A stretch of 64,000 nt of DNA from Ananas comosus (taxonomy: Eukaryota; Streptophyta; Magnoliopsida; Poales; Bromeliaceae), in the NCBI RefSeq assembly GCF_001540865.1, contig NC_033637.1, forward strand, positions 5,378,466 to 5,442,465. Reading direction: 5' to 3'. The stretch's first letter is position 1; each line of letters begins with the position of its first letter. Below are positions 23,101 to 36,000 of the stretch, in pieces. Position numbers and translations under genes: made by a program. The notes under the pieces are model-generated. The model worked only from the letters and a program-made list of their open reading frames with translations, was not told the origin of the DNA and ran no database searches.

Positions 23101-26100
23101 TTCCCTAAGACCAAAATCAAACCATTTTAAAAATTTATTCAAAAGAACAAAATTAAAATCAAAAGTTGTTAAAGAAAGCAAACTATACTAATATAAGAAA
23201 ATCGTACATACCGGAGGACCAAACAGGAGTAAGCCTCTTCCAGGAGAACGACAACCACGAAATATGTCAGGACGTAAAAGAGGCCATATAACCATCTCTG
23301 TCACACATTTCTTTGCATGCTCTAAACCAGCTACATTATTAGGGAAAAGTTGAGAATATGCAATGGAGGAGCTTGTAAGAATGGTTTTTTTAAAAAAAAA
23401 GCATAGGTGAGATGTATGGCTGGTTCCTGTACTATCCCGATATCATGACTTAGTCTGTGAAGTGTAAACTTTCGACTTTTCAACATTATCTTACTTCACA
23501 ATTCTATCCATAGTACTAAAATTCAGACACATGACTGTTTCCTATAAAACGACATGTTTCAACCTTGTTTCAAGTATATCAAAACAGGAAGTCATTATTG
23601 ATGCCCTATTTGCGACCTTTGCAGGAATGTTTGAAAAGCATGCAAGACAAGAATCTTTTTAAATGTCGAATCAAGTAATGAAGATGCAGCAAAGAATATT
23701 GCTGGATTAAATAATCAGACGCAATTGACCTAGATTTTGCTTTGTTTCTGTTCTTCTTTTGTTACTCTTCTGCTAGTTTTTCCTCTTATTTTTTTACATC
23801 CTTTATCACAATTCTTTATTTATAAAACTATACTTAGTTGTCCTTTAAAGAAGTTTTACATAGGGTAGAATGGTCATTTAAACAGGAAAAACTTAAATTT
23901 ATTTAGCACTCAGGGATGGAAGTGTGATATATGAGAAAGATCAGGGACTTAAAACAGAAGTGAAAATTTCAAGGACAAAGTAGAAACATCGGGATGAACG
24001 CGAGCTATCCATACATTTTACCCAAAAAGCATTGGGGTTCCAACGTCTAAGTATGCTACCTATGTCGTCCCAACGAACATTAGGGTCTTTATCCATTATC
24101 TCGTTGCTAACATGCTCGATAAGTCGAGGTTCCAAATTTCTTAGCTTCTCAGGGAGCTCGCCATCAGGACCACAAAGCATGTCTAAACTGTAATGGAAAA
24201 ACAAGAACAGATATATATTACATCCTCTATTAGCAAGTGCTTTACATACAAAATGGTGATGACAACAATAAATGGATATGAGACAATTTGAAATGCTTAT
24301 ACCGCAAACCTGAAAACATGTGCTGAATAAATTCCTCATGAAAGGAAGTAACCACCTTCAGATATCCTCTGCAACTGAATTGTGTTTTCAATTGTATGCA
24401 ACCTGTTTTTCTATTCTTATCATGGAGTTTGAATTGTTGTAATCAACCAAAGACTTGTTTCCTTTCGGAGAGTCCATTGTTGAATGGTTTGTACAATGTT
24501 TCTATATAAATTAAGACTGCAAAAAATCATTAAAATTATGTGAAGTTGTTTAGCTACTTAAAATATATGTAGCATATGAATTTGAGCCATATGGGTTATA
24601 AAATCTTACTGATGAAGTTCTTATTCGATTATATACCTACTTTTGATTTCAATCAAAAAGGGTCATGTTGAGTAAAAGGTCTACTTCATTTATTTTCTTC
24701 AGTTCGTATATGTTAATTAAATGCTGAAGGATACCATAACCGTTTTATCTTATTTTGAGGTTCACCCAATCTATTATTCTTATTTGTTTTCCTCTACATT
24801 ATCACTTTTCTCCTTCGATCTATTGTTGTGTTTGTTAATTATCCCTCATATAAAGATAAGGTTGATTCTAGATTTGGTTTAAAATTCCAATGACTTCCCT
24901 AATAAGAATGCAGCCTACTGAATTTTTTGGAATCTATAAAGATATATTATTCCTCAATAACTACATACGTGGCAGCGGGAGGCGGAGGCGCGGGCGAGAG
25001 CGCGGGGCACGAGCGGGCGCGGGCGGGTGCTGGCGCAGGCGCGGACGCGGGCGCTAGCCGAGGGCAGAGGCGCGGAAAGGCATGGCCGCGCCGGGCGGTC
25101 GGCGCGGTGCCGCGCACGGGCGCGGGGTGGCGCGCGAGGCACGGCACCAAGGGCAGGCTCTGCCCTGCGCCGGGGGGTGGGCCGGGCGCCTGCGCGATCC
25201 GAGGGACGAAGGCCGCGTGGCGCTGGCAAGCGCCGGGGCGGGCTCCCTGGGCGCGGGTGCCGAGACGGTCGCGCGGCGCTAGGCTGGCACGAGCGCGAGC
25301 AGCGTCCCGACGTGGCGAGCGAGCAGCCTAGGCGCGAAGAGGCGGCCCGCGGGCGTGGTCGCCGCCCGCACAGGAGGGGCACCGGCCCGAGCCCCAGCGT
25401 GTGGCATGGGCTGTCGGGCGCCAAGCGGGCGCAGCGCAGCGCGGAGGAGCCGGCGCGGGGCGCGAGAAGGAGGCGTGCGCGCATAGTGGGCCCCCTGCGG
25501 GGGGGGCCCAACCAGGGGAAGGATTTTTTTTTTAACTCTTTCTTTTTTTTTTTCTTTTCGTATATAGAAAAAAAATTATACTTTTTTAAAATTTTAATCT
25601 ACTTTGTTATTTTTTATTATAAAATTTAAAATATATAAATAATTATTAAATAGTTTAGATTGTTGGTAACTTGGTATTAAATATAAAATGTTATAATATT
25701 GAGAATTCAGATATAAATTATACATTAAAAAATGAAAAAAAAAAGATTAATAGAGTTTAAGTTAATTTTATATTTTACGAAAGTTAGTTGCGAGAATCAC
25801 ATGAAAGATAGTAACTAAAATATTAGTACGCACCAGATGCAAGGAAAGATTTCTCTTCTCATTTTACTAACTAATGGGGGACTACCATGACTACTAAAAA
25901 TTTTGAATGTGCTATTTGCACCATTTATTCCTTAGACACATGGCCATGTTTGGAATAATTAGCATAGGGTAATTTCATTTGTACCCCTCAAAAGATTAGA
26001 AATAACATAAATAATATTACAAAATTAGTAATATAAAAGTAAACAAAAGAGAACGAGATAAAAAAATATTTAATAAAGTTGAAGAATTATTTCAAAATAG

Positions 26101-29100
26101 CTTATTGTTGAGAGAGGTCCTTATATTTGCTATGTTAGGGAAGATAGTTGTATTTATTTAAAATTATTCTGTAATTTGTCAGTAACATTTCATAATTATC
26201 CTAAAATTAATTTTTGTAACTAATTTTAAAGATTGAATTTTAAAATAACTACCCGCAGCATCGCGCGGGTCCCTTAACTAGTTGTGAATTAATTAATAAT
26301 AGGTTCGAATAAGACTGAAACATCTGAATTATGCATACTAATTAAGTTTATTTTGACATGCAAAAGGAAACCTCCTCTACTCATAGGTGATTATAATTTA
26401 TAACTAGGCCTAAGCAAAAATGACAGACCCCACCGGTTCACTATGTAGGCCGCATCTTGAAAATTGACACCCAAGGAAATGCTGGCTGGGCTCAAATTTG
26501 CAATCTATTTAAATTGACCCAGGCCAGTCTGGGATTTTGTTAATTGACAACCTGACCCAGCCTGGCGCGGTTACTTTGGACTGGCCTGAGTTTAACTACA
26601 TAAATTCTGGACTGGCCGAATTTCACCCAGCCTCAAACCTAGCCCAGCTTGGCCTGGACTTTTCTTAGGCCTAATTACAACAATATTATGCCAGAATAAA
26701 AACAAGTTTATGCAACAAAAAATTATAGCCAACGAGGAGTGTAAAGTTACCAACCATTTTCTAGTTGAATCTTCTAATGAGTCATCACACTTCCCCGAAA
26801 CCCGTGAGCTGATCATATTACCCGTATTCCCTCCATTATTTCTGACTGGGGGAACAAAATTACCACGCAATCCACGGCGAGCAATCCCACCTGGCCTTAT
26901 GCCATAATTTCTCGTATTCGGGTTATAATCACTTTGTGGGGATATAGAAGCACCTGGAGGATCCTTAAGCCCGTGCCTCTGACGAGCATCCATTTCCTAA
27001 GATGAAAGGAAGGTCATAAAAGAAGCTTAGCCTTGAACTGTATAATATACTTCAGTAATTTATACTTCTAACAATAAGTCAAACATTTTCAATGAAAAAG
27101 AGGTAAGATGCAGTTAAAGCACGCGACGATGATCAATAAACATGTTATTGGTAGTTAAATTCCTAATCAGATAGGGAAACCAATAAAGGAGGTCAAGGAA
27201 AGATCTTAAAAAAACAATTATAAATGAAATTCTTGTATGTCAAAAGTAAAGTGCAAAGGCATTTGATCATTACTAATAGAAAGCAATCACACCCAAACTA
27301 ACGATACATGACAATGATAATCACATCAGCCAATGCATTTATGACTATGTTGCTCAGACCAACCCAACGCTACAAGCATGGAGCTCCAAAAGAGGGAACA
27401 GAACATTTATAAGTTAAGAGGAATTTTCTTATAAGTAATTCTTATAATAAGTGACAATAAGGAAAAATATGTTTATAACCTAATGAATAAGAGTATTCCC
27501 AGTTCTTAAGGACATCAAGATCTCAAAACTTAATATTGATGCTTATGTCATTTACACATTCATGTTAGACAAGAGAATAATGCTGATTAAGCTATCCAAG
27601 GAACTAAATGTTACGCCAATTTCCTAAATACCGTAACTATAGTAGATCCTAAAGACAATGCATGTCAAGTCATATTAACTTTTTCTGCTTAAGCAGTATA
27701 AGGTTTTTGGTTCCTAAGTATCTGACATATTTTCCAATCATGAAATTACTATTTCATCTTAAATGTAATCTTACTTTCTTAAAACTTGGTAAACAAATAA
27801 TTTTGTTTAGCTATCTTCATCAATATATTTCCATGCATTGTCCCTGTACTGTGTGAGCACAAATGGTGTTAAAATATTGCATACCAACAAGTAGAAAGAT
27901 CGAACGGGAAAAAAAAAGTGCTAAACTGCAGATAACACTGCACCCACCCCCCCACCCCAATACATCACATGTTGCACTTTACCCCATAGATATAAAAAAT
28001 TTGCACTTAACCCCTGTTAAAAGATCAAAAATATCTTATCAGCTTATAGTGTAAAAATAAATAGTGAAATGAACAAAAATGCCTTCATTCACTTTTTTTT
28101 CCCTCCTTGCCGGGATGAAATGCATTCTTTTTTATCTTAGATGTTAAGTGCTAACGACGAAAGTTTCCAAGAACGTTAAGTTCATATTCTTTTTACCCAA
28201 GGGGTTAACTGCACCACACAATATATTGAAGGGCGTAAAGTGCATTTTAGCCAAACAAAAATGTATGTTAATGACATAAAAGAAATGCATGGCCTGGTAA
28301 GGATGGGAATAAAAAATCGAGCAACTGACAGTGGTCAATATTGCACATTACTTAATTTGCAACATGGGGAAAGTTAGATGACGCAAGAGTACAAATTAAA
28401 ATGCTCCATAAACTAATGTTTCTAAGATATTAAAGGCATACCAACTTTGTCCTTGCTGTTACAAATCCATTGCAAGTAGTATCAGCTTCATCATTGCTTG
28501 ATGGAGAATGTACATTCTCACAGATAGGGCTTGTAAATTCCGTGTGGCGACGTTTTACTCTAAGAGCCAGTGTAGAAGGCTTTTGATTTTCCTCAACTTG
28601 CAAATAAACAGGGACGGCCTGTGAACTATTTTGATTTATTGGAGCCTCACCGTCAACATCAATATACTCCTTAGAAACGCTTCTGTCTGAGTTCAGTGGT
28701 TCCTTATGAGGCACGTGGCTTGCCTTCATGGGCTTGCTGCCATATATTGATGTTATTTTTGTCTGTGTCACAAGTCTTGTAGCTCTGGCACTAAGCTTCT
28801 CATGTTGCCTATCAAGTTGACTTTCCTCAGCTTGTTGACATAACTGGATCTTTGAATGTCAACAAGTTTGCAATTCAGCAGTTAATAGTATGTCGTCAAT
28901 TCAAAATAAAAACAGTAGTAAATTATTGGTGAGAGTGTAAATCCAAGCAACTAAGACAAGGAAAATGAACTTTTGCTGGTGTGGTTCCATAAATGTCCAC
29001 AAAATATTTAAAATACAGAAAAAAAAGAAGCAATTTCCAAAATGAGACATGAGAATTCATAATAACTTGGAAACAACATATGCAAGAAATGGGTTTGGCT

Positions 29101-31526
29101 AAATGAAGACAATGATTTGGATATTTCAGACTCTTGGGTAATTAGAAAAAGATAAGAACAAGAAATGATTGTACCCACCAGACTAAGTTGGATATGGGAT
29201 CCATAGAAGAAAATTTTGAGTGAAAACCATCTCAAAGTAGAACAGATAGTACATCAACAAACCAAGTGCTAATAAAATGAAGATGCTGAAGTGGATGTCT
29301 CAGGTGGTTAAATAAAAAAGATAGAACATAAATAATTGTACCCAACAGAACATCCATAGATAAAAAATTTTGAAATGAAAACCATATCAAAGTAGACTAG
29401 ATAGTACACCAACAAAATGAGTGATAGTAATCAATTAGAAGGTGCTTTTCGGGGTAGGATGAGAGAACCTAGCACTAGAAAGTAGCGAGAAACAACATGA
29501 TAGCACTTAGTTCAACAAATAATATTATGCAAAACATAGTTGAATGGAAGAATAGGGTCCATTGTTGAACACAAATATTTGGCATTAAAGGCATCTAGTT
29601 GGTTAATTGAATGGCAATTTAAAACAGCATTGCTCTAATACATTCAAACAATTTAAGAATCACTGCCAACGTCAGTCCATTTTGAGCAGACAATACCAAC
29701 CGAATGATTAGTAGTGTTCCCTTTGCACTCATGTAGAAAAGCTCGAAAGTACTTTGACTGCTTAACCTTTTCTATGTCAATATCCCCTCTCTGCACAAAA
29801 ACGTGGCCAACATCTCTCCTTGCTTGTTTGAAAGCCTGGCTGAATTCAATTTGTTCAAAGTCAATAGTTTGTCCATCGGTTCGGAAGTTCACAGTATGAC
29901 AAATATTAACAAGAATGGCAATAAACTTTTCAAAGGTGAACAAATGTAACAAGCGAGGCTAAGATGTAGCATTACACTCTTCTGCTATTTCTGTCTAAAT
30001 TTTTGTTATACGGATGATAATGACATTCAATAATATCTTAACCAGCACTACAAAATATAGTGCAAATGAATAGCCAGCACATCTCTCATATTTGGGTTAG
30101 CCTAACGTTTGGGGGCTAACATAACGGCAAATGCCCTTCTGTCCTCCTAGCAGGAAATCCTTCCCTCCCTTGGGCTATACCAAAACTCCTAAGGCTGTCT
30201 CCGCTTCAGGAACAGCATAGGGATTACTTTTCTTACGTATGATGCCAAACAACACAAAATAATAAATAACAAAAAAATTTCAAAGTTGTCTATAGGCCCC
30301 TAACCCAGAGATCCCACAAAGGACCTATATTATATACTACCCAAGAATTTGGGGGCTCAAACCCTCTATTTTTTGAAATGCACACATGGGGGTCAGAACC
30401 CCTAATCTCCTCAATAGCACCCAAGAAACAATCAACTATTCTAAGTAGTGGTTATTAAGGAAATAGTACTTTGGTCAAACTAAGTTATACTAAAATTACC
30501 CTAGAACATCTGTCGCAACCTCCCCTTGCTATAAAGTTGTCCTAACTTTGTTCCGACTTATCTTCGTAACAGTTACATATTGCTCTCTTAGTTTATTAGT
30601 CCAATTATCTCTAGAATCATCTCAAATTAAACATTGAGGCTTTGTTTGGATGTTGAAATAAGTTATTAAATGATACCTTATTCGATATGAGGATTTCGCG
30701 TGTGATTGGAAGCAAGGACAGCATATTTCACTTAACAGATGATTTATCTTATTCCGAAAAAAATGACCTGATGGCTGAATATGGTATTCTATTATAAGTA
30801 TTTGATCATACATCTCATCTACCAAATACTACATGCTTCTTCAGTAAATCAAAGAGATATGCTGAACAAAATGTTCATGAATCCGAGCAGGGCCTAAATT
30901 ACTTATTACGGGGGCCTAAATTACTTACTACGGGATAACTCAGATACAGAAGATTTTTTTTTTTCTCACTACATTTAACCCTCAGCCAATCTGTGCCAAA
31001 ATGTGTTGCTTCTAATTCGCCCAATAAAGATCGATCCTCACCACCAATTACTGCAATGTAGGCATATTCCAAACATTCCTACTAATTATTAACCAAAAAA
31101 GAACCAATTCCTAAACTACTTCACAGTGTGGGGTTCTTTTGCAATTCGCGATGAAACCTCTCCAATTGCAAAAAGAAAAAAAAAAGAAAAAAAAAAAGGA
31201 AAACCACAGCATTAATTCCCCGAAAAAGGCGAAAATGGGGAGGAAACAATGGCGATTGAGGGGGCGCGGTTACCGATCGGAGTCGGGGGCGAGGGCGCGG
31301 CTGGCGGCTGCGAGCGCCGCGGCGGCGTCGGCGCGGATGGGGGCGAGGAGGGCGGCGTCGGCGGCTAGGGTTAGGGTTTGGGGGTGGAGGAGGCCGAGGA
31401 GGCGGAGGGAGAGGGAGCGGGCGGCGGCGGGGTCGCCCCTCCCGAGGGCGAGGTCGGCGCCGAAGAGGAGCGAGTGGAGCCGCCTCAGCCTCTCCTCCGC
31501 CTCCCTCCGCCACCCACCGCCGTCGC

Positions 31527-31558
<32 letters not shown>

Positions 31559-31581
31559 CCGGTGGTGGTCTCCGCCGTCAT
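20160..31581 (-). CDS. FIGL1: fidgetin-like protein 1, AAA ATPase (complete)
   Basis: FIGL1 is a nuclear AAA ATPase that limits meiotic crossovers and regulates RAD51/DMC1 strand invasion. Exons (minus): 31581-31274, 29839-29701, 28849-28442, 26996-26755, 24187-24060, 23330-23212, 23104-23012, 21943-21842, 21470-21368, 20962-20879, 20770-20675, 20474-20347, 20261-20160. These total 2052 nt in consistent phase, 683 aa, close to Arabidopsis FIGL1. The N-terminal [18 protein letters not shown] and ALAPDSDR are family-typical; residues about 100-370 are low-complexity linker. [20 protein letters not shown] starts the AAA core; Walker A GPPGTGKT (446-453) spans two exons; Walker B VIFVDEID has Asp505/Glu506; [16 protein letters not shown] is the second region of homology; the end [12 protein letters not shown] is the VPS4-type tail. 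The join at 26755/24187 gives RKCLDML where relatives usually have Trp, so that border is the least certain. Confidence 0.93.
24933..26281 (+). mobile_element. candidate Helitron in FIGL1 intron
   Basis: The 3' end is convincing: the hairpin acccgcagcatcgcgcgggt (26251-26270), ten bases, then CTAG (26278-26281) followed by T, as in plant Helitrons. A possible 5' end is TC at 24933, preceded by A, giving the expected A/T target; the first bases include tcaataactacatacgtggc, similar in style to Helitron 5' ends. There is no target duplication, as expected. It contains the GC-rich block 24964-25515. No helicase or Rep, so non-autonomous. The 5' end is a proposal. Confidence 0.55.
24964..25515. 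other. very GC-rich block inside the candidate Helitron
   Basis: About 550 bp of roughly 75-80 percent GC, sharply bounded by AT-rich DNA. It is open in several frames on both strands, which is what GC-rich DNA does. It contains repeated gcgcgggcg-type words and ends in a perfect inverted repeat gggccccc-tgc-gggggggccc (25488-25509). I do not recognise a protein. It may be a captured and degraded host fragment. Confidence 0.5.
26405..26673. mobile_element. short MITE beside FIGL1 exon 4
   Basis: About 270 bp with terminal inverted repeats taggcctaag / cttaggccta, flanked by TA. The interior is rich in cagcctgg/ctggcc words. It lies about 80 bp downstream of the exon 4 donor in the FIGL1 intron, so it does not interrupt coding sequence. 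Confidence 0.6.
27960..28255. mobile_element. hairpin MITE, family E
   Basis: The left arm contains gttgcactttacccc and tgcacttaacccctg. The right arm has ggggttaactgca and gggcgtaaagtgcat, complementary to it. A related element lies at 42785-43118. Located in an intron of FIGL1. Confidence 0.55.
29960..31270. other. FIGL1 intron 1, no feature recognised
   Basis: AT-rich intron without an exon or bounded repeat that I could identify. ORFs here are short and repeat-like. Confidence 0.5.
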
Positions 31582-31599
31582 GTTTTCAGTGCATCGTAT

Positions 31600-31627
31600 T
31601 GCCCTCGCGCCGAGCCCTCCTTTTATA
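31600..31627 (-). promoter_or_regulatory. TATA box of FIGL1
   Basis: TATAAAA on the minus strand (31621-31627) lies 40 bp upstream of the ATG at 31581, implying a very short 5' leader. The first exon is GC-rich with a run of glycine codons near the start. Confidence 0.55.
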
Positions 31628-32084
31628 CTGAACTCCGGAGCCCCTCCGCGCTAGGCAATTTTGATTTCAAAATGTATAAATTGCGCCACTAGTGCTCGAA
31701 ATTTTAGCTTAAGCTTAATTTTGGTTCTCAAATTTTCAAATTCATGACTACAAGAGTTGTGTTTTACTTCTCAAAGTTCCTATGCATATTTACTAGCAAA
31801 GTTGAAATTGCCAGAGAACAACATTTATATATTTTTTGTGTTTGACATTCCCTCTCGAGGCTCGAGACTTTTTACGATACCCATGACGTGAATTTAAATA
31901 AAATTAAATAAAATTAATAACACAAGAAGCCCGACATAATTCAAACTTAGGATCTCCTGCTCTGATGCCATGTGAAAACAACCATTGCCCCTAAAAGTTT
32001 AAACTCTTAGACAACTGTGCTTATATTTTTATATTTAACAACAATATTTAGCCAAATTGAGCTAAAATACACCTAAAAGCATAA

Positions 32085-32285
32085 GGTATTAGTGCTTTTA
32101 GGTTTCTAGCTCTTGGATCTACCTTTTGTCTATTATTATTTTTTAGATCAATTAGTATTCCACCTATCACCGCTAACTCCAAGTAGGCTACTATCATCCT
32201 AGCTCTACATAACCTCCATCCAAGGGTTACGAATCTAAAACCACCAATACCTCGGTGCTTTCAGAAATATTCTAGCTCAATTCAT
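32085..32285. mobile_element. MITE, family F
   Basis: Contains ctcttggatctacctttt then atccaagggtta, and ends ttctagctcaattca. These blocks recur in order at 45421-45640 and 41858-42108. Short, non-coding, with weak inverted ends. Confidence 0.5.
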
Positions 32286-33000
32286 ATTTAGCTAATAAAA
32301 CAATAATATAATATTATTGAAAAGCCATCGACTCACAATATTATTATTAGTACCACGTTAGCGACACGTTATCGTTTAAAAAATTTTGTGCTAGAAATTG
32401 TGATAAATTAAAATTTGAAAATCAAAGAAAGTATCACCTAATTTATATAGTTTGAGGACCAAAAGTGAAATTTAACCAAAAAAACAAATAATAAACTAGT
32501 AGTTAAATCTCAATTTTCTATCCGGCAAATTTTAGATTGATCCACCATTGGATTTAAATTTGATCGACCGTTTGCTTTAATTATAGATTCGAGATGAGTA
32601 AATATGAAAACTTTCTAAATTCATATATTAACAAAGTTATAGCAACTTATGGCAACATAAACTAAGATCTTTTTTTTTTTTCCTGTCTTTTTAAATGCCA
32701 CGAACACCGTCGATTTTGTTGAATGGATTGTTGCAGTATCTCAGTAATCAGGGTTGACCAGTAAAACTACATGAACAGCGATCAAAGCAGAGTCATAGCA
32801 GTTCATTCAGCAAGTCAAGTGAATGAAACATAGCCTTTTCATTTGTTAAACCAGTAAAATGAAGTGCTATTAATTCAAATTGCTGGTCATTTACAATGAT
32901 GGGATCAAAAATATCACATCTAGAATTACTATTCCAGGAACCTCAGATAGGAGATTGGAGAACAAAACCATGTTTGGTTTGAATTATGAGGTTACATCGG

Positions 33001-36000
33001 TCATGATTCGACAGCATCAGATACGCTTCCTTCCTCCCCTCGGGAAAGAAGATTCATGAAAGTCTTTCGAGCCTGCCCGACAACACGAGAAGTGGTTCTG
33101 GCAGCTCCCGCAACAACCGGCTTTATAGAGATACTTGGAAGGTTCGCTCGTTCCTGAATCATCGCTGGGAAGTGAAAACATATGCATGATTAATTCAATA
33201 AAAACAGGTGGTGGAAAGAAGAACGTGAATAATGAGAGCTATTCGTCGCTTTACAGATGGTCTGTTCCCGAGCCATAGCACCCATCTGTCGAATTCCAGC
33301 TTCTGCAGCTTGCACGGCTTGTGCCGATTTGCTGACGCCGTCTGCTATCTCCTGGCTGATAAGTAATAACAATGAAAGATGGAAGGTTAAAGCAAAAATA
33401 TGGCATGTTTTCGCGTTAGGGCCTTGCGATGGAAGGTTTGATAAGTAACTCAATATATAATTGCACATTACCAAGTCCCTTACCTTAAATCGCTCAGTTC
33501 CAGAGTGAGATCACTGATTTCCATTCCAGAGAGCCTTATCGCCGCCATGGTACTAGGTAGCTCCTCCCGAGCAATATCAGCCAGCTTCGCAAGGGACTTT
33601 GCTGCTCTTTTCATAGCCTAAAGAAGAAACAAGGGAATTAAAAAGTATATATATTCAATTGTTGAAGGAATATAACCAACAGAAAGTATCATGGAAAACT
33701 TGAAGGCAAAGTCAGGGTATAGAAAATATAACCAACAGAAGTATCACGGGGCTGCTAGTAACTTGATGCACTAGAAAATAACTAAATTATGAAATTGCAT
33801 TCCAATTGCATTCCTAGATACTTCAGATACTGGACATCATGTTTGACAGTTTGGGTAATTGAATCCAATCCCCTATCATCCAGAATGAAGCACAAAGGAC
33901 TCTGTGTTTGTAAACTTGTAACATACTGAATTTCTACGATGGTGAAATCTTGATGGGAACTAGCTTAAAAAGCTATTAAAATAGTTCCGGCGAAGATCGG
34001 GGAGCATTCGAGTGTTTTCGGTGCGAATTGGGCACGCAAACGGACTTGGAAAGCTATATTGGACTTTGGCCTAATCCGGCAAAATATAATTGAGAAGATG
34101 ATTTAAACATGCCCAAGAATTTTGGAATGGTTAGAAGTGGATTAGAGGCTCAAGGAGCGAAAACGAGAATTTTCGGAAAAAGGGATTTTTGAGCCTTGGA
34201 CCCTCGGGGTCCGGACCCTAGGTGTAAGGTCCGGACGTTGGCTGTGTAGCGTGGAAAAATAAGCTACGGGGTCCGGACCCTAGATGCAAGGTCCGGACCC
34301 TGGACTCGAAAATTGCTCTGTGAGGGGTGTTTTGGTAATTTTGCATGGAGGGATGGGCTTATAAAGGAGGACCCTCTTCTTCTCCTTCTCCCTCAGCCAA
34401 AACACACACACGCACACCCACATATGTAGAGAGAGAGAGTGAGAGAACCAAGCTCTCCCTCACTCTCTCTTGATCTCTCCCAAACTTGGGGTTTTGGTGA
34501 AGAGCGAGATCGAGAACGCGTGGGGGAGGGTGGATCGAGCCCTCGAGCGCTTGGTGGTTTGGCGGGCTTCCAACTCGAGGTTCGCGTTTCGTTAAGAGTT
34601 TAGGGTTTTGAGTAGATCCTTTAAGAATGATGTTCTAGAGATCCCTAGATGATTCTAAGCTAGTTTAATCATGTTCTCCATGAAGTTTTGGGGTAGTTGG
34701 AGAAACGGGAAAACTAGGGTTTAGAAATTAGGGGTTTTGGGGTTTTAGGGTTTGGATCTAAATTGATTTCCTAATTCTCTAATTGAAGGTTAGAGGAGAG
34801 CCCCAGACAACTCTAGGTTGGAATTCGGTGAGCGTTCGGTAGTCGATTGCGAGTTTGAGTCGAACCGGGCGCCGTGTGCTGCGGGAGCCCGATTGCAAGT
34901 GTCTACAAGCAATCGAAAGCATTATGAGGTGGGTTGTGCTTCACCGAAGTGATTAGGTTACTTCCATGCCAAAGAGTGAAGTATAATTTTGGTATTATTG
35001 TTGATGTATGTAATGGTTGTTTAATTGCAATTATAAATGCATGAGGTATATGCTAAGTTATATATTGATTACCATTGGACAAGGACATAGGCACGAGCAA
35101 ACATATAAGATGTGTGTATATGTATGCGTAGATGTGAATGTTGAACTTGGGTCGATGAACTCTAGGAAGATTAAAGAACTCGACAAGTGTGGCATCAGGG
35201 ACTAGATGGCATGAAAACTATGAATCCTAGGTATTGACAACTAGGATAATAAATGGTATGATTGGACATGAAACCTAGTGTCATTGAACATAAGTGGAAC
35301 ATTGAACCTAGAGTTGGGTGGACCTAGGTTAGAAAGGACATTGGATCTAGTGTTGTATAACCTAGGTTGTGAACATAGTGGTATTGAACCTAATGTTATT
35401 AAACATAGATTGAGAAACAAAGTGGCAGGATGACCACTAGGATATGAATGGCTTGAACCTAGAAAGGTTGACAATATAGGATACATGATTAACCCTTGAG
35501 ACTTGAAAAGTGGATTCCGGAATCCTTAGGATTGGTGGCTGCGAGTACGTGTGGTTCTTCTCGCTCGGCAGCGGATGATACTTGCGGGTACGTGTGGTTC
35601 TCCTCGCCCGGCAAGTGAATCGGCAAGTGAATCATAACTGCGGGTACGTGTGGTTCTCCTCGCCCGGCAGTGATTCAACCAGTATGTGTGGTTCTCCTCG
35701 TCCGGTATGCGACTTGTGGTCAAGAGTATGTGTGGTTTTCCTCGCCCGACAGATGACCTATAGTCGAGTAGATTAAAAGCTGAGGTGCAAGCGTGGCGTG
35801 CTTCCCTTAGGCCTGGATATGAGCAGTAGTCCGCTATTGATTAACTCGAGAGTAAGTCGGGTGATTAGCTTGGCTAAGGTAAGAGAAACCTTAAGAGCAA
35901 ATAGTAAATGGTATGGATTGTGAAATAAAAAATAGAATCAGTAGATCTACTTGCATTGGTTGCATGAGTTGCATTGTTGCATTTCTGTGAGGTATAAGCA

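Noticed and set aside
24927..25629. Long frames in the GC-rich block (up to 200 codons)
   Set aside because: Open in several frames on both strands, no family motif, Ala/Arg/Gly/Pro only; a product of GC content.
31121..31654. Plus-strand and second-frame ORFs over FIGL1 exon 1
   Set aside because: Overlap the FIGL1 first exon, which continues in phase into exon 2 and matches the family.
35526..35776. Repetitive peptide frames
   Set aside because: Caused by the 60-bp tandem units of the LTR.
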